A stretch of DNA of 64,000 nt from Meandrina meandrites (lineage: Eukaryota > Cnidaria > Anthozoa > Scleractinia > Meandrinidae), in assembly GCA_963693305.1 (NCBI GenBank), contig OY855908.1, forward strand, positions 19,362,993-19,426,992, given 5' to 3'. Of the stretch, positions 42,767 through 54,279 are shown piece by piece (position 1 is the first letter of the stretch; each line of letters starts with the position of its first letter). The position numbers and the translations under genes are program-made. The notes under the pieces are model-generated. The model saw nothing but the letters and a program-made list of their open reading frames with translations. It had not been told where the DNA came from and did no database searches.

Positions 42767-43905
42767 ATGAATCCAGGATTTCAAAACAATTTTCCCAGTT
42801 TTTGGGACATCCATTCCAATCAAATGATGAACCCAAATGAAACGCAAGACCGCTATAGGCCAGGGCAGTTGTTATTGAGGCAGCAAATTCCACAGAACAC
42901 CTTTCCACCAGCGACGGCAGTTTTGGCGTCCTTTCAGCCTCTTCAACCTCTTCAACCAGCACAAGCAGGTTGCTCTGGCACTGAACCCCTGCCTTTGGCT
43001 TGCACACCACCACCTGAAACACCAGAACCCCAAGAAGCGTCTGAGACTGACAATTTGGGAAAAGCAGGGAGAGGGTACGGAAAATGGGGAGAAAAAGAGA
43101 AGCTTCTTGTGCAGTTAAGGTGTGACAAGCACACAACACTAGAGTTGTTGCATGCGAGACAAGTCTGGGAGGAGATTGCTGAGGAAGTTTTGAAGATCTG
43201 CAAAGTTACCAGCACCCAATGCCAACGGAAAATGAAAGACCTTAAAGATAGGTACAAGGAGGCCGGAGACCACAACCGTCATAAGACTGGAGGCAAACAA
43301 ATAACCTCACCATTTTATGACAAGATTGACTCCGTTCTTGGATGTCGTGACATTCAGTCAGATAGAAGAATCTGTGCGAGGAGCTTCTTCGAGTTCCTCT
43401 GATTCAAAGGGAAAGGAGGGAGGGCCAGAAGACGAGGAAAAGTGAACAATTTGAACAGTCTCTGGCAGCCTTTGGTCTTAAGGGAAGGAAGGAAAGAAAG
43501 AGTCAATGTGATGAAAAAAAAGTGTGCCAAAAGTGCAAAAGCTCCAAGGAAAGAAGAAGAAGAAGAAGAAAAAAAAAGAAGAAGAAGAAAGAAGAAGAAA
43601 GAAGAAGAAAGAAGAAAGAAGAAGAAAGAAGAAAGAAGAAAGAAGGAAGAAGGAAGAAGGAAGAAGGAAGAAGGAAGAAGGAAGAAGGAAGAAGGAAGAA
43701 GGAAGAAGAAGAAGAAGAAGAAGAAGTAGGTGATGCTCTTTTCCGCAAGAGTATGAAGAAGTTAAAAAATTTCTGGGGTGCTAGAGTCTATGAAAACAAA
43801 TCAAGCGAGGCAGCTCCAGCTCATGAATCAATTTATGAACAATTTCATGCAGGCAATGCAATCATCAAAGGACAAGTAGTGATTCAGAACAATGATTTCT
43901 AAGTA
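42767..43905 (+). pseudogene. Myb/SANT-like DNA-binding protein, probably decayed
   Basis: From ATG 42767 the protein has a Pro/Gln-rich N-terminus (FQPLQPLQPAQAG), then a trihelix/SANT-like domain: YGKWGEKEKLLVQL, ARQVWEEIAEEVL, TSTQCQRKMKDLKDRYKE, SPFYDKIDSVLG. After about 43345 the sensible reading changes frame (VVTFSQIEESVRGASSSSSD), and a 180-bp GAA-type repeat interrupts the C-terminal region. The original end is probably MNQFMNNFMQAMQ near 43850, in yet another frame. Such proteins are DNA-binding partners of PIF/Harbinger transposases as well as host regulators; no DDE gene was seen nearby. Confidence 0.6.
43549..43727 (+). repeat. GAA/GGAA microsatellite
   Basis: About 180 bp of pure purine AAG/GAAG repeats, with an ordered AAGGAAG block in the second half. 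Readable in all three frames as Lys/Glu/Arg runs and capable of triplex formation. It sits inside the Myb/SANT-like gene. Confidence 0.95.
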
Positions 43906-45084
43906 ATGTGATAATTATTGCAAGGTTCTACTTTTTTTTTTACTTAAACAATTACATGTTATAATAAGTGGAAGGCTTTAACAAGCCATAGCGTGCACAG
44001 AAGAAATCAATCTCCACAATGAAACATACGACATGCCCCAGGCATATAGACACACCCACCCTGCAACAGGAACTGCTCCATATGAGTTACTTATTGACAA
44101 GTTGTGTGATGGAAAAAAGGCACAATTTTTTACTTATTTTTATATGACCAGGTACTAGGTACTTTAAAAAGATGGAGGCAAAAAATGTCATCCAACAAAA
44201 GGTCTAATGAGCAGAACAAGGGATATGCATGCGCTTTATAAATCTCGGTACATTTCTTTGCAGCCCTCTGCAAAACAACAACAAAAGCCCAGGAAGTAAA
44301 CACCTAGGAGTGCTTATTTTATTTGCGGCTGAAGGAACTTAGGCTGAATAGGACCTGGTGGTTTCTTCCAAAATTTCTACAAAAGAGGACAACCTTCCAA
44401 TGTAGATGCAAATTTTCAAAAAAAAATTCTTGGAATTTTCAGTTGTATTCGCTTTTACTCCTGGAATCTCAATACTTTTGAGATTTTCTGGAAAATTCCT
44501 CAGGAAATTTCTGTACCATTTTTGATTGAATGGAAAGCATGTGCACAAAGGTTGTAGCAAATTAATTAATTAGGCAGTTTCGAAAAGAAAAACAAGAAAA
44601 GTGCATGCTGCATGGAGCATCCTCAGTTTTGGAGAAAAAACAATCATGTCTAGATCTTGAAAGACTCGTGGAAAGTGCTGATGGGAAAATGTGCATGGGA
44701 AAATAGAGCAGCTAAAAGGCCACAAAAAAGTATGGTAACTGTTCTTGTTCCTGATGTACAACCACCCACGATCAGGTCCTGGCTATGCAATATTCACAAC
44801 GCAAAGCAAATGAAGGTAGAGGTCGACAGTGGATGAGACTAGCTTCACTTTCAAACAGAACAACTGGAACAAGAACCATGAAACCAGTACATTTCCAGAA
44901 TTGGGATCCAGTACGTAAAATGTTGACAACGTGATCCTAGCTATTCACGTTGCAAACTTTGAGACAGCAAAACAAACCATGGAAAAGAAGGGGTCAAAAG
45001 TTGACCAAAGAAAAAGTGGATTGCCATGAAGTTTTCATGGGTTTTCTAATAAAAGTGTCCTGAGCTCGGATATCATATGCTTGC
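43906..45084. other. Featureless interval
   Basis: About 1.2 kb of AT-rich sequence between the Myb/SANT-like gene and the DIRS 3' end. Only short incidental ORFs; no motif recognised. Confidence 0.5.
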
Positions 45085-45215
45085 TATCTCACGTGACCTC
45101 CTCATTCCTGCAAATGCAACGGTAGAATTTCAATCAAACCTCAACTTACAGGTAAGTCTCGTTTAATTTTCCAATTCTACCTTGCATTTGCATACAATCG
45201 GAGGTCACGTGAGAT
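45085..45215. repeat. Imperfect 44-bp hairpin near DIRS 3' end
   Basis: The left arm 45085-45130 (ATCTCACGTGACCTCC...GGTAGAATTT) is nearly the reverse complement of 45173-45215, with a loop of about 43 bases. DIRS elements carry terminal and internal complementary repeats, so this may be part of that machinery, about 140 bp past the recombinase reading frame; a MITE is the alternative. Confidence 0.5.
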
Positions 45216-45356
45216 TTCAAAGCTCAAAGCCATAGCAAATGAACAGGCGTAATAACTGTAACACCAAGACATGTATTTAATGATACTCTGATAATGACAC
45301 GTACCATTAACAATTGCTAATGTAAACGCAACGAAACAGAATATGATATGGTATAT

Positions 45357-48294
45357 CTACCAAAGCAGGCAAAGCTGCAAATGCAGAAAACTACTGGTTA
45401 CTGCTAGTAAGGATAGCCTCTGCGAAAGTACTTTCATTTGTGACAGGGCGATCATAAAATTAGAGTCTGAGCGCCACCACGCAGTGTTCATAATGTCATG
45501 AATAGATACATTAGCAGCTTTAGCAGCTGACGTTGCTGCACCCCTAGTGCTATGGGGTTTGAACACTGAAGTATTGATTCCTGCATCCTTCATAGTTTGT
45601 CTAATCCATCTAGATATTGTGTCCTTGAGGCAGGTCCATGAGGTGCTACATAACAAATCAGCAGCTGCTTTGTGCTTTTTCTAAGAGAGGCTGTCCTTTC
45701 AATGTAGGCTGTCAAAAGTTCAACAACACAAAGTCTTTTATCCACATTATAACTGGTAAAAGTGATAGGGAATAAATGTCTGTTCTGGCCACCTTTTGCA
45801 CTGGTTTGCTTCAAGAGAGAGGAGATATGGAATATATACTTTCCAGGCGATGTACTCATTTCCTCCAAGGATAACTTTTGGAGACTCTGGGTTCTCTGTG
45901 CTGAGAGGAGTGCCATAAGCATGACTAGTTTCTAAGTGAGTTGCTTAAGTGACAAGTTTCCAGTGGTTGGAAAAGTTTTTAAATGGTTGAGCACAATCTG
46001 TGGATTCCAAGTCACCGTATAACGAGGCAGGGCTGGTTTTAGATTGAATAAACCAGACACAAACCGTGACACAAGAGGGTGATCACCCACTTTTATGCCA
46101 TCTACTTTGATGAAGGTTGACAAGGAACTCCGAGCAGTTGCGACCGCACTATATCCAACTGTTTTTGATTGAAATGACAGGAACTCCAGAACCTGTTGCA
46201 GGGTTGGGTACATTGTGCTGATAGAATCGTCACTAGTAAACTTAACCCAGGCTGAAACATATGTCTGATATTGCTTACGGGTCCCTGATCGCCATGATTC
46301 CAAGATGGTGTTCAAAGGCTCCCCTGTGACGCCTTGATTAATTAACAATGACTGGACACAAGACATCCATGAAGCTGAAGTTTGGGAACAGAGGGTGAAC
46401 TTCCTCTGGTTGATGAGGCAATGTTAGAGTCTTCTTGTGCATCTTGATTTTTACTGGTGGAGATTTCATTAACTGAAGCAGGTGTGGATACCAGAACTGC
46501 ATTGGCCAATGTGGATAAATTAGGATGGCTGTTGTTTTGCTCTCTTGTATAAACTGAAGGACTTTGCCAATGAGACTAAACGGAGGGAAAGAATAGATAA
46601 GGTTATATTTGGACCAATCTATAGTAAAGGCATCAGTGGCTACTGCCCCTGGATCTGGTTTCCAAGCTATATAGTGGGGTGTCTTGTGGTTTAACCTTGA
46701 TGCAAACATGTCAACATCAGGCTCTCCCAACTTTGATTTCAATTCATTAAATGCAGTTTGGTCTAGCGACCATTCAGTGTTACTATTGTGGAATTCACGA
46801 CTAGCCCTATCTGCTTCTGTGTTTAGTTTCCCTGGTAAGTGGGAAATTGATAGCGTTAGCTCTCGATGTTTTTACCACATAAAAATTTCCCTGGTGATGT
46901 CATTGCAACTGCAAGATTTTGTACCGCCCATATTATGAATGTATGAGACAGCAGTAGTATTTTCACAAAGGATTTTTATGTGGCGATTTTGCATATGATT
47001 GCAGAGGGCCTGCAAGGCTAGAAGAATGGCCTTCAATTCCAAAAGGTTAATATGTAGTTGGGATTCTTGAAATGACAATCTGCCACATGCCACACTTGGA
47101 GTACCCTCAATCACCCCTCCCCAGCCTTTAAGAGAGCTGTCAGTCATGAGAGTTAGATCTGAGGGTTTAGGCATGATGGCTTTGGGAAGTTGATCAACAT
47201 TGGTGATCCAAGGTCCTGTTTTGCTTGAGGGGAGAGTGTCATTTTCCCCTCCAAGTCCCATCCATTGTTTTTTAAGGCATATGTCTTGTCATTTTCTAGA
47301 GACCTATAGAACAGGGGTGCATACTGAACGCCTTCAAATGCTGAGACCATGAGGCCCACTACAGAGGCCACATCACGAATTGGAGTGGGTCCTTCCAGCT
47401 GCGCTAGATTGTGACACTTGGATTTGATAATGGCTGCTTTTTCAGGGATCATAGAAATTATCATGTCCTTAGAGTTCAGTAAAAATCCCAGGAATTTGGC
47501 AACCTGGGTTGGTGTTGTGGCACACTTTGATTCGTGAATTGTAAATCCCAGTGATCTAAGCAAAGCAATTGTTTCAGCCACAATTTGCTCTAATTCATGG
47601 GTGATTTTGCTAGCAAAAGGATGTCATCTATATAGCCTACAATAAGATATCCTTTTGACCTCAATGTTGCATAAACTGGCTTCATGAGCTTTGTAAATAC
47701 TCTAGGGGCCGATGCAAGACCATTAGGTAAGCAAGTGAACTCATAAAGAAATCCTTTAAACTCAAATCTGAGAAATTTCCTGTGCTGGGGGTTTATGGGC
47801 AGAGAGTAATAAGAATCCTTGAGATCTAAAACTGCCATCCAATAGTCCTTTTAAGTAGCTGTACTGCTGACTGGAGAGACTCCATTTTAAAATGGTGATA
47901 TGTGACATACTCATTCAATTTTTTAAGATTTAGAATGAGTCGATGAGACCCATCTTTCTTGGGCCGAGTAAAAACAGTGGATATGAATTCAGTGTCACAA
48001 TTTGTAGTTTTATTGATTACTCCCTTCTCGAGGAGTTTATTTATCTCTTCAGCAATGATGAGATCGCCTTTAGAGAAGGTAATATGTGGCAGAGTTGACT
48101 GACATGGTATGCTTTCAAATTCAATGAAATAGCCTGAAATAATCTCAAGGATGCTTGGGTCTGTGGTTATAGACCTCCAGTTAGAGATATGTTGAGCTAT
48201 ATTTCCAGCAACAAAATTTGAAGTAGCATTTACTGTGTTAGCTTCGTGGGCTACTGAGATGGCCTCTTGTTGTGTTGAAAACTGGGACGGAGCT
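45357..48294 (-). mobile_element. DIRS-like tyrosine-recombinase retroelement (dead)
   Basis: On the minus strand, in order: an RT start (FTRPKKDGSHRLILNLKKLN) near 47.97 kb; RT palm (MAVLDLKDSYYSLPI, GYIDDILLLA) 47590-47838; RNase H (LTLMTDSSLKGWGGV, LLELKAILLALQ) 46872-47161; a linker (DVDMFASRLNHKTPHY, LIYPHWPMQFWYP) 46338-46742; then a tyrosine recombinase (SGTRKQYQTYVSAWVKF 45932-46366; SAQRTQSL about 45905; HSTRGAATS about 45540; WWRSDSNFMIAL). The terminal catalytic Tyr expected after the Trp motif is not visible, and several frameshifts and stops break the frame. At 48294 it abuts the BEL-like element; the upstream gag is missing. Confidence 0.85.
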
Positions 48295-48568
48295 TGTCAC
48301 GTGACTTACACGATTTGACCCCCCTCAAACACTGAACTAAAAGGAACGAATGCAAAACTGATGCGAAGTCGTTGTTCTTGAATTGTATTCTGGAGTTTTG
48401 TCTTTGAATAGAGTCTTTATCTACGAAAGTGTCGTTTGAATACGTTTTCTACATTTGGTGCCGAGACCCGGGAATCGAAACTGGGATTCTAGCGTTGTGA
48501 AGAACGTCTCAAAGGAAGCTGTTGTGAAGTCAAAGCTGCACTAGCTGAAAGCACGTGGGTGACAAATT

Positions 48569-49438
48569 ATGCCGCCGAAATTGAGGAATTTGAGAAAATT
48601 TCGCGATGGTCATCGAAAGTTCGTCCAGAAAACTATCGAACAAGCCAAAGGGCTAATCTCTGAAGGCAATTCCATCGAAGTGAAAAGGCCGAAATTTCTT
48701 CGAACCGCCCTTGAAACGAAAATGTCGGAGCTTCAATCGCTCAACCGCGAAATTGTGGAGCTGGTGGGCGACGTAAAAAACATCGATACCGAAGTCTCTG
48801 AGAGCTGTGAGATAATGAGTTCCATTCAGGAGTGTATTGTTGAGTTAGAATCTGTTTTGGAAGCTCAAGAAATGCCGGGTAAGAGTCAGGAATTCCCTTC
48901 TGTGGTGCAACTTCCTCCTTCCGAAAGCGCGGGAACTTCTCAAGATCACATTTTGAAAGCAAGGTTGCCGAAGCTCGAGCTTAAGAAGTTTCACGGAAAT
49001 CCCATACACTGGTATCCCTTTTGGGAGTCTTTCGAGTCTGCGGTTCATAAGAACCCAAATTTGTCTTCAGTGGATAAATTCAATTATTTGCAGTCACTTC
49101 TTACTGGCACTGTGCATAGTACGATCGCTGGTCTGGCCCTGACGAGTGCAAACTACGAAAAGGCAGTTGGACTGCTTAAACAAAGATTCGGAAATCGACA
49201 GATAGTGATCTCCAGCCACATGGAAGTGCTCACTAAACTCCCCAAGGTGGAATCGATAAGCGAAGTAAAGAAACTCCAAAGCTTGTACGACACAGTGGAA
49301 TCTCATGTTCGTGGATTGGAAAGTATGGAAATCTCATCCGAGATGTATGGTTGCTTCTTGACACCAATCGTTATTTCGGATCGCTATCACACGAAATTTG
49401 GAATCGGAGACATGGAATCTGAAAGATATTTTGGGTGA
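48569..49438 (+). pseudogene. BEL/Pao gag segment
   Basis: 289 codons: basic start, coiled segment (LQSLNREIVELVGDVKNID), then the Pao-type gag region LPKLELKKFHGNPIHWYPFW and FNYLQSLLTGTVHSTIAGLA. It overlaps the next frame by 41 bases at 49398; because WNLKDILGEFHKELQLRE continues the domain in the other frame, a frameshift is more likely than a natural ORF boundary. Confidence 0.75.
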
Positions 49439-52400
49439 ATTTCACAAGGAACTGCAACTGAGAGAACAATGTCTTGTCAATAACAAGGATTCCAGGCCTT
49501 CACATCAGAGAGGTGAGTCGCCATTTTCTACATCAGCTTTGTACACTGACAGTTCTGAGAATAAACAGTCTCCTCGTGTTTGGTGCTCATTCTGTAATCA
49601 AAATCATCAGAGCTCTAAATGTAATGTTGTCACAAGTTTTGAATCTAGAAAGGAAGTTCTTAAAAGGAAGGGCAAGTGTTTTCTCTGTCTCAAGCAAGGA
49701 CATTTGGCACGTAACTGTCAAGCACCTATGAAGTGTCTTAAATGTCAAGGTGCCCATCATGTAGCAATTTGTGGTAACCCTGATCCAACCCTGGACGGGC
49801 AAGATCGAGAACATGTGGCCACTGTCTCTACTAGTATGTATGTGGATCAGTCTAGAGGGTCGGTGTTGTTGCAAACCGCAACCGCTGAAGTTGTGCGTCC
49901 GGATAATGACAGTTTTCCCCTAAGTGTTCGTCTGGTTTTCGACTCATGCAGTCAGCGATCATACATGACTAAGGACCTTAAAGACAAACGGGGGTTATCA
50001 GTAATTGGTAGAGAGTCACTTCTAATCAAAACCTTTGGTGAGTCTGACGCCAGGCTACGAACATGTGAAATTGTTCAAGTAGGTATCAAAACCAGATGCG
50101 ATGCAATTGTGTACATTCAAGCCTATGTGGTGCCAGTCATATGTGGCCCTCTGACCCAACAACCCACAGAGCTTGCTCAGTCTAGCTACGAACATCTGCA
50201 TGACCTCAGTTTAGCCGACAGGTGTGGCAGCAGAGATTTGCCCATCAGCATTCTCATCGGTGCTGATTATTATTGGTCATTGGTCGAAGGTACTATTGTG
50301 AGAGGTGCACCATGGGAACCTGTTGCTCTTGTTACAAAGCTAGGATATGTCCTCTCCGGACCTACTATGATTGTGTCTAACCGTGACAATGGTAACACTG
50401 TGAATCTTACTGCAACGCATGTGCTGAAAGTGGAAGCAAGTGTTGTCGGTCAAGATGAACTTGCCTCTGAACTTGGAAAATTCTGGGACTATGAGTCACT
50501 TAGCATTCGAGATAAAGGTTCGTCTCTGTATGACAAATTTGTTAGCAAAGTCGAATTCACTGAAGGAAGATATCAAGTACAGCTACCTTTCAAAGAGGAC
50601 CATGAGCTGCTTCAAGATAATTTTGCTTTGTGCAAATCAAGGTTGGTCTCACTACTGAAACGTCTGAAATTAAAGCCCAAGATGTTAAAGCACTATGATA
50701 ATGTCATCCAAGATCAGCAACAACAAGGAATTGTGGAACCTGTGGATCAAGGTGTCAACAATGGTGTGGGAAAAGTACATTACATTGCTCATCATGAAGT
50801 GATTCGCGTGGACAAGGACACCACAAAACTTTGTATTGTTTATGATGCCAGTGCACGATCAGGAAAGAACACATCAAGTCTTAATGACTGTTTGTATGCT
50901 GGTCCACCACTATCTCCCCTCATCTATGACATCCTCCTGAGGTTCCGGGCTCACAAGACAGCCCTCATAGGAGACATTGAGAAAGCTTTTCTAAATGTTT
51001 CAGTTCACCCCAAAGATCGTGACTATCTTCGTTTCCTGTGGGTTGATGATATCACAAGCAGCCACCCGAATCTACAAGTTTATCGATTTGGAAGAGTTGC
51101 ATTTGGCGTCTCCGCAAGTCCGTTCCTATTGAATGCAACAATTTGTCATCACTTGACTTCTGCTGACATCCCCAAAGAATTTGCTGAGAGAGTTCTGAAA
51201 GGTCTGTATGTGGATGACTTTGTTGGTGGAGATGATTCTGACAATTCTGTTTTCGAGATGTATGAGAATCTGAAGTCATCTTTCAAGAGCGGAGGCTTCA
51301 ATATGAGAAAATGGGTCTCCAACTCTGAAGCCCTTCAGGAAAGAATTGAACAATCTGAAAGCCAGTCTTCTCAAGTTACAAGCAAGTCTGTCAAGGAGCA
51401 CCCTGTTCAAGAGGAAGATCAAACCTTCTTGAGTTTCCTGTTGGAGACGTCAAAGAACCCCAGCACAGCAAAACTGAAAGTACTGGGAGTTGGATGGGAT
51501 AGACAAAATGATTTGTTACTCTTGGATCTGGCCTCTCCACTAGAAACTAGCAATACTTGTTCAGTTACGAAGAGAGCAATTCTTGGTACAACAAGCAAGT
51601 TGTATGATCCCCTGGGGCTAATTAGTCCAGTCATCATTCTACTGAAGGTCATCTTTCAATCTATTTGCAAGACAAGAGTGGGTTGGGACGACCCTGTGGA
51701 TTCATTCATCCATGAACAGTGGTTAAAGCTTGTTCAAGATGCTAAGAAGGTGGGGGTGGTGGAAGTGAGGAGACACTACCACCTTGGCTTGTCATCAGGA
51801 GATTTACAAAGCATTCAACTCCATGGTTTTGCGGATGCAAGTGAGAAAGCCTATGGAGCAGTTGTGTATTTACGCCTTGAAACAACTACTGGAACTGTCT
51901 TCACCCAGCTTGTGTCGTCAAAAACCAGACTTGCTCCGATAAATGGAGAAACCATACCTCGACTGGAGTTACTAGGTGCTCTTGTTCTGGCCGGATTGGT
52001 CAATACTGTGTTGACAGCATTTGACAGAACATTGAAAGTTTTTGCTGTGTTCTTCTGGTCAGATTCACAAATTGTTCTGTGGTGGATTTGGGGTGTAAAC
52101 AGAGACTTCAAGCAATTCATTCAAAACAGAGTGGTTGAGATCCGTCGACTTACAAAGCCAACTCAGTGGAATTATTGCCCCACAGAATCCAATCCAGCTG
52201 ACATCTGCTCACGTGGTACGATGACCTCGAAACTGATCACCAACCAATTGTGGTGGAGTGGTCCTGAGTTCCTTAGAAAGGAAAAGGAGTGGTGGCCAAG
52301 TCTTACAATGAACTCTGCTGAAGTCACAAGTGACGATTCAGATCCTTGCCTAGAACTGAAGAAGGGAACCTGTAACAGCCACACAAAGCAGCATGATGGT

Positions 52401-53000
52401 ACAGTTCTTGCAAACATTGCCTCTGGAGAGGTGACGTCAGAAAAGTCACTAAATCTTGATTGCATCATTCCCTTGGAAAGGTTCAGTAGTCTTCAAAGAC
52501 TTATGCGAGTCACTGCATATGTTCTGCGATTTGTTTCTAATCTCAAGCAAAGTAAAATGAAGAAGAGGTTAGTGGATGGAGTAATAAGGCATGCAGAGGT
52601 GGATTGTGCAAGAGAGCTTTGGATCAAGGAGGTTCAGAAATCTGTATACAACAACAACAACAACTTTGACCAGGTCAAGATCTCATTATCACTGTTTACA
52701 GATGACAACGGAATTCTGAGGTTTGGTGGTCGTCTTAAAAATGCCCCAATTCCGTATGATGCTCGTTTTCCAATATTCCTTCCAAGATGTTCACGACTAA
52801 CTTACCTAGTGATAAATGATTGTCATCTCAAGGTTCTTCACAATGGTGTGAGGGACACTCTCACAGAACTAAGGTCAAGATTCTGGGTAACAAAAGGAAG
52901 GCAGACTGTGAAAACTGCGATAGGAAAATGTTCTTTTTGTAAGAAGTTAGAGGGCAGAAGCTATGCAGTTCCTCCTCCCCCAACTCTTCCTGAATTTTGA
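49398..53000 (+). pseudogene. BEL/Pao pol segment, 1200 codons
   Basis: Zinc knuckle CFLCLKQGHLARNC at about residue 95; aspartic-protease-like VFDSCSQRSYM about 185, with Ser-Cys-Ser after Asp; reverse transcriptase 440-620 with GDIEKAFLNVSV and YVDDFVGG; RNase H with GFADASEKAYGA and SDSQIVLWW near 810-900; integrase zinc region NDCHLKVLHNGV and CSFCKK near 1150-1180. A TGA at 52998 then stops it just before the integrase catalytic core, which continues in frame as VGVDFAGPMY. Confidence 0.8.
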
Positions 53001-53973
53001 TTGAGCGATGACTTTACATTTACTCGAGTAGGAGTGGACTTCGCTGGGCCCATGTATGTCAAGGATGTATTCTCAAAGAATGGAGATTTGAACAAGGTCT
53101 ATATAGCTTTGTTCACGTGCGCTGCAACCCGAGCTGTTCATCTGGAACTTGTCCCAAATCTGAGCGTGGAAAGTTTTATTAGAGCCCTTACTCACTTTAA
53201 AAGGAGACAAGGAATTCCTGTCTTGATTGTTAGTGACAATGGGAAAACATTTAAGGATTCAAGAGTGCAGGCATATTGAAGCGGCCTCTTGGTGGGGTGG
53301 TTTCTTTGAACGTCTAGTAAAATCAGTCAAGTTGAGTTTGAAGAAGGTCATACGAAATGCCCGGTTAAACTATGACAAGCTGTCTACTGTCCTTGTAGAA
53401 GTGGAAGCAGCCTTGAATTCACGACCCTTGACATATGTCTTCGATGAAGTGGAGGAACCATTAACACCTTCACACCTGATTGTGGGCCGCAGAATTTTGT
53501 CAGTACCATCAAAGAACTCATCGAACGAAGTTGATCAAACTGAGGGAACACTTACAAGAAGAGCCAAATTCTTACAGCGAACACTGGATCATTTTTGGAA
53601 CCGATGAAAGTCTGAGTATCTCACACAACTTAAAGAATACCATCGCTACTCAAAGGGAGCAAATTCTGTGCGTAAAGTGCAAGTGGGAGATATTGTGTGT
53701 CTACATGAGAACAAAACCCCAAGACAGCAGTGGCGGCTTGGGAAGATCGAACGATTACTTCCTGGTCGAGATGGTCATGTTCGAAGTGCAGTGGTGAGTG
53801 TCAAGTCTGGTAATTCGCCAACCACGGAATGGAGACGCCCATTGCAGAGGCTCTATCCCCTGGAAGTGAGGTTGAATAATGGAACTGCCAACCCTGTGCC
53901 CCGAGTGGCAAATGTTCCTGTTACAGTAGTGAGGGACGAGGATGTCCCAGTTGTCGTCGTGAATTCTGACTAA
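53001..53973 (+). pseudogene. BEL/Pao integrase core and C-terminal domain, broken
   Basis: The first catalytic Asp region (VGVDFAGPMYVKDVF) and second (LIVSDNGKTFKD) are in one frame. The third region (AASWWGGFFERLVKS) follows in another frame after only a few codons, so roughly 30-40 residues between them are deleted. The BEL/Pao C-terminal domain (VRKVQVGDIVCLHENK, WRLGKIERLLPG) ends at 53973 after a further frame change. It cannot encode an active integrase. Confidence 0.75.
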
Positions 53974-54175
53974 GATAGATGTATTGAGTTCATTCTGTTA
54001 TGTAGTGTTTATGCTCGTAAGATTGTTTCAACTTTAAATGAGCTTTGAACTTGGCTTCGCGCAAGCTACTGGTGTACATGGGCGTAACATCGTGCCAACG
54101 CACGAAATTCGTGTTTCAGTGAATTGCATGGTTTTGTGCATAAGCACAGCAAAAAAGTGCGAAAGCACAATTAAG

Positions 54176-54275
54176 GCACACTTTGGGCACAGCTTAGGCA
54201 CAGTCCTGGCGCGGTTTACGGAATGCTTAGGCACAGTTTAGGCACGGTTTAGGCACAGTTTAGGCACGTTTTTGG
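54176..54275 (+). repeat. GGCACAGTTTA minisatellite
   Basis: Tandem units of about 12 bp (TTAGGCACAGTT/TTAGGCACGGTT) are regular from 54225 to 54270 and degenerate before that. Antisense ORFs across it are artefacts of the repeat. Confidence 0.75.
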
Positions 54276-54279
54276 TAAA

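Larger units (their letters stand above)
48295..53973 (+). mobile_element. Second BEL/Pao element, degenerate
   Basis: A putative short 5' LTR (48295-48453, TGTCACG...TCTACA) is followed by a clear primer-binding site, TGGTGCCGAGACCCGGGA, at 48456. Gag, protease, RT, RNase H, integrase and the C-terminal domain follow. The frame is broken at about 49400, at a stop at 52998, by a deletion near 53275 inside the integrase core, and near 53600. No second LTR was found after 53973, so the 3' end is truncated or unrecognised. It is a different family from the intact element at 23-30 kb (different LTR and primer site). Confidence 0.8.

Noticed and set aside
43503..43748. Ser/Leu/Phe-rich antisense protein and Lys/Glu-rich sense proteins
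   Set aside because: All frames of the GAA repeat are open; these are repeat artefacts.
53990..54045. 3' LTR and target duplication of the second BEL element (GAGCT near 54040)
   Set aside because: The five-base match is expected by chance, and no sequence resembling the 5' LTR precedes it.
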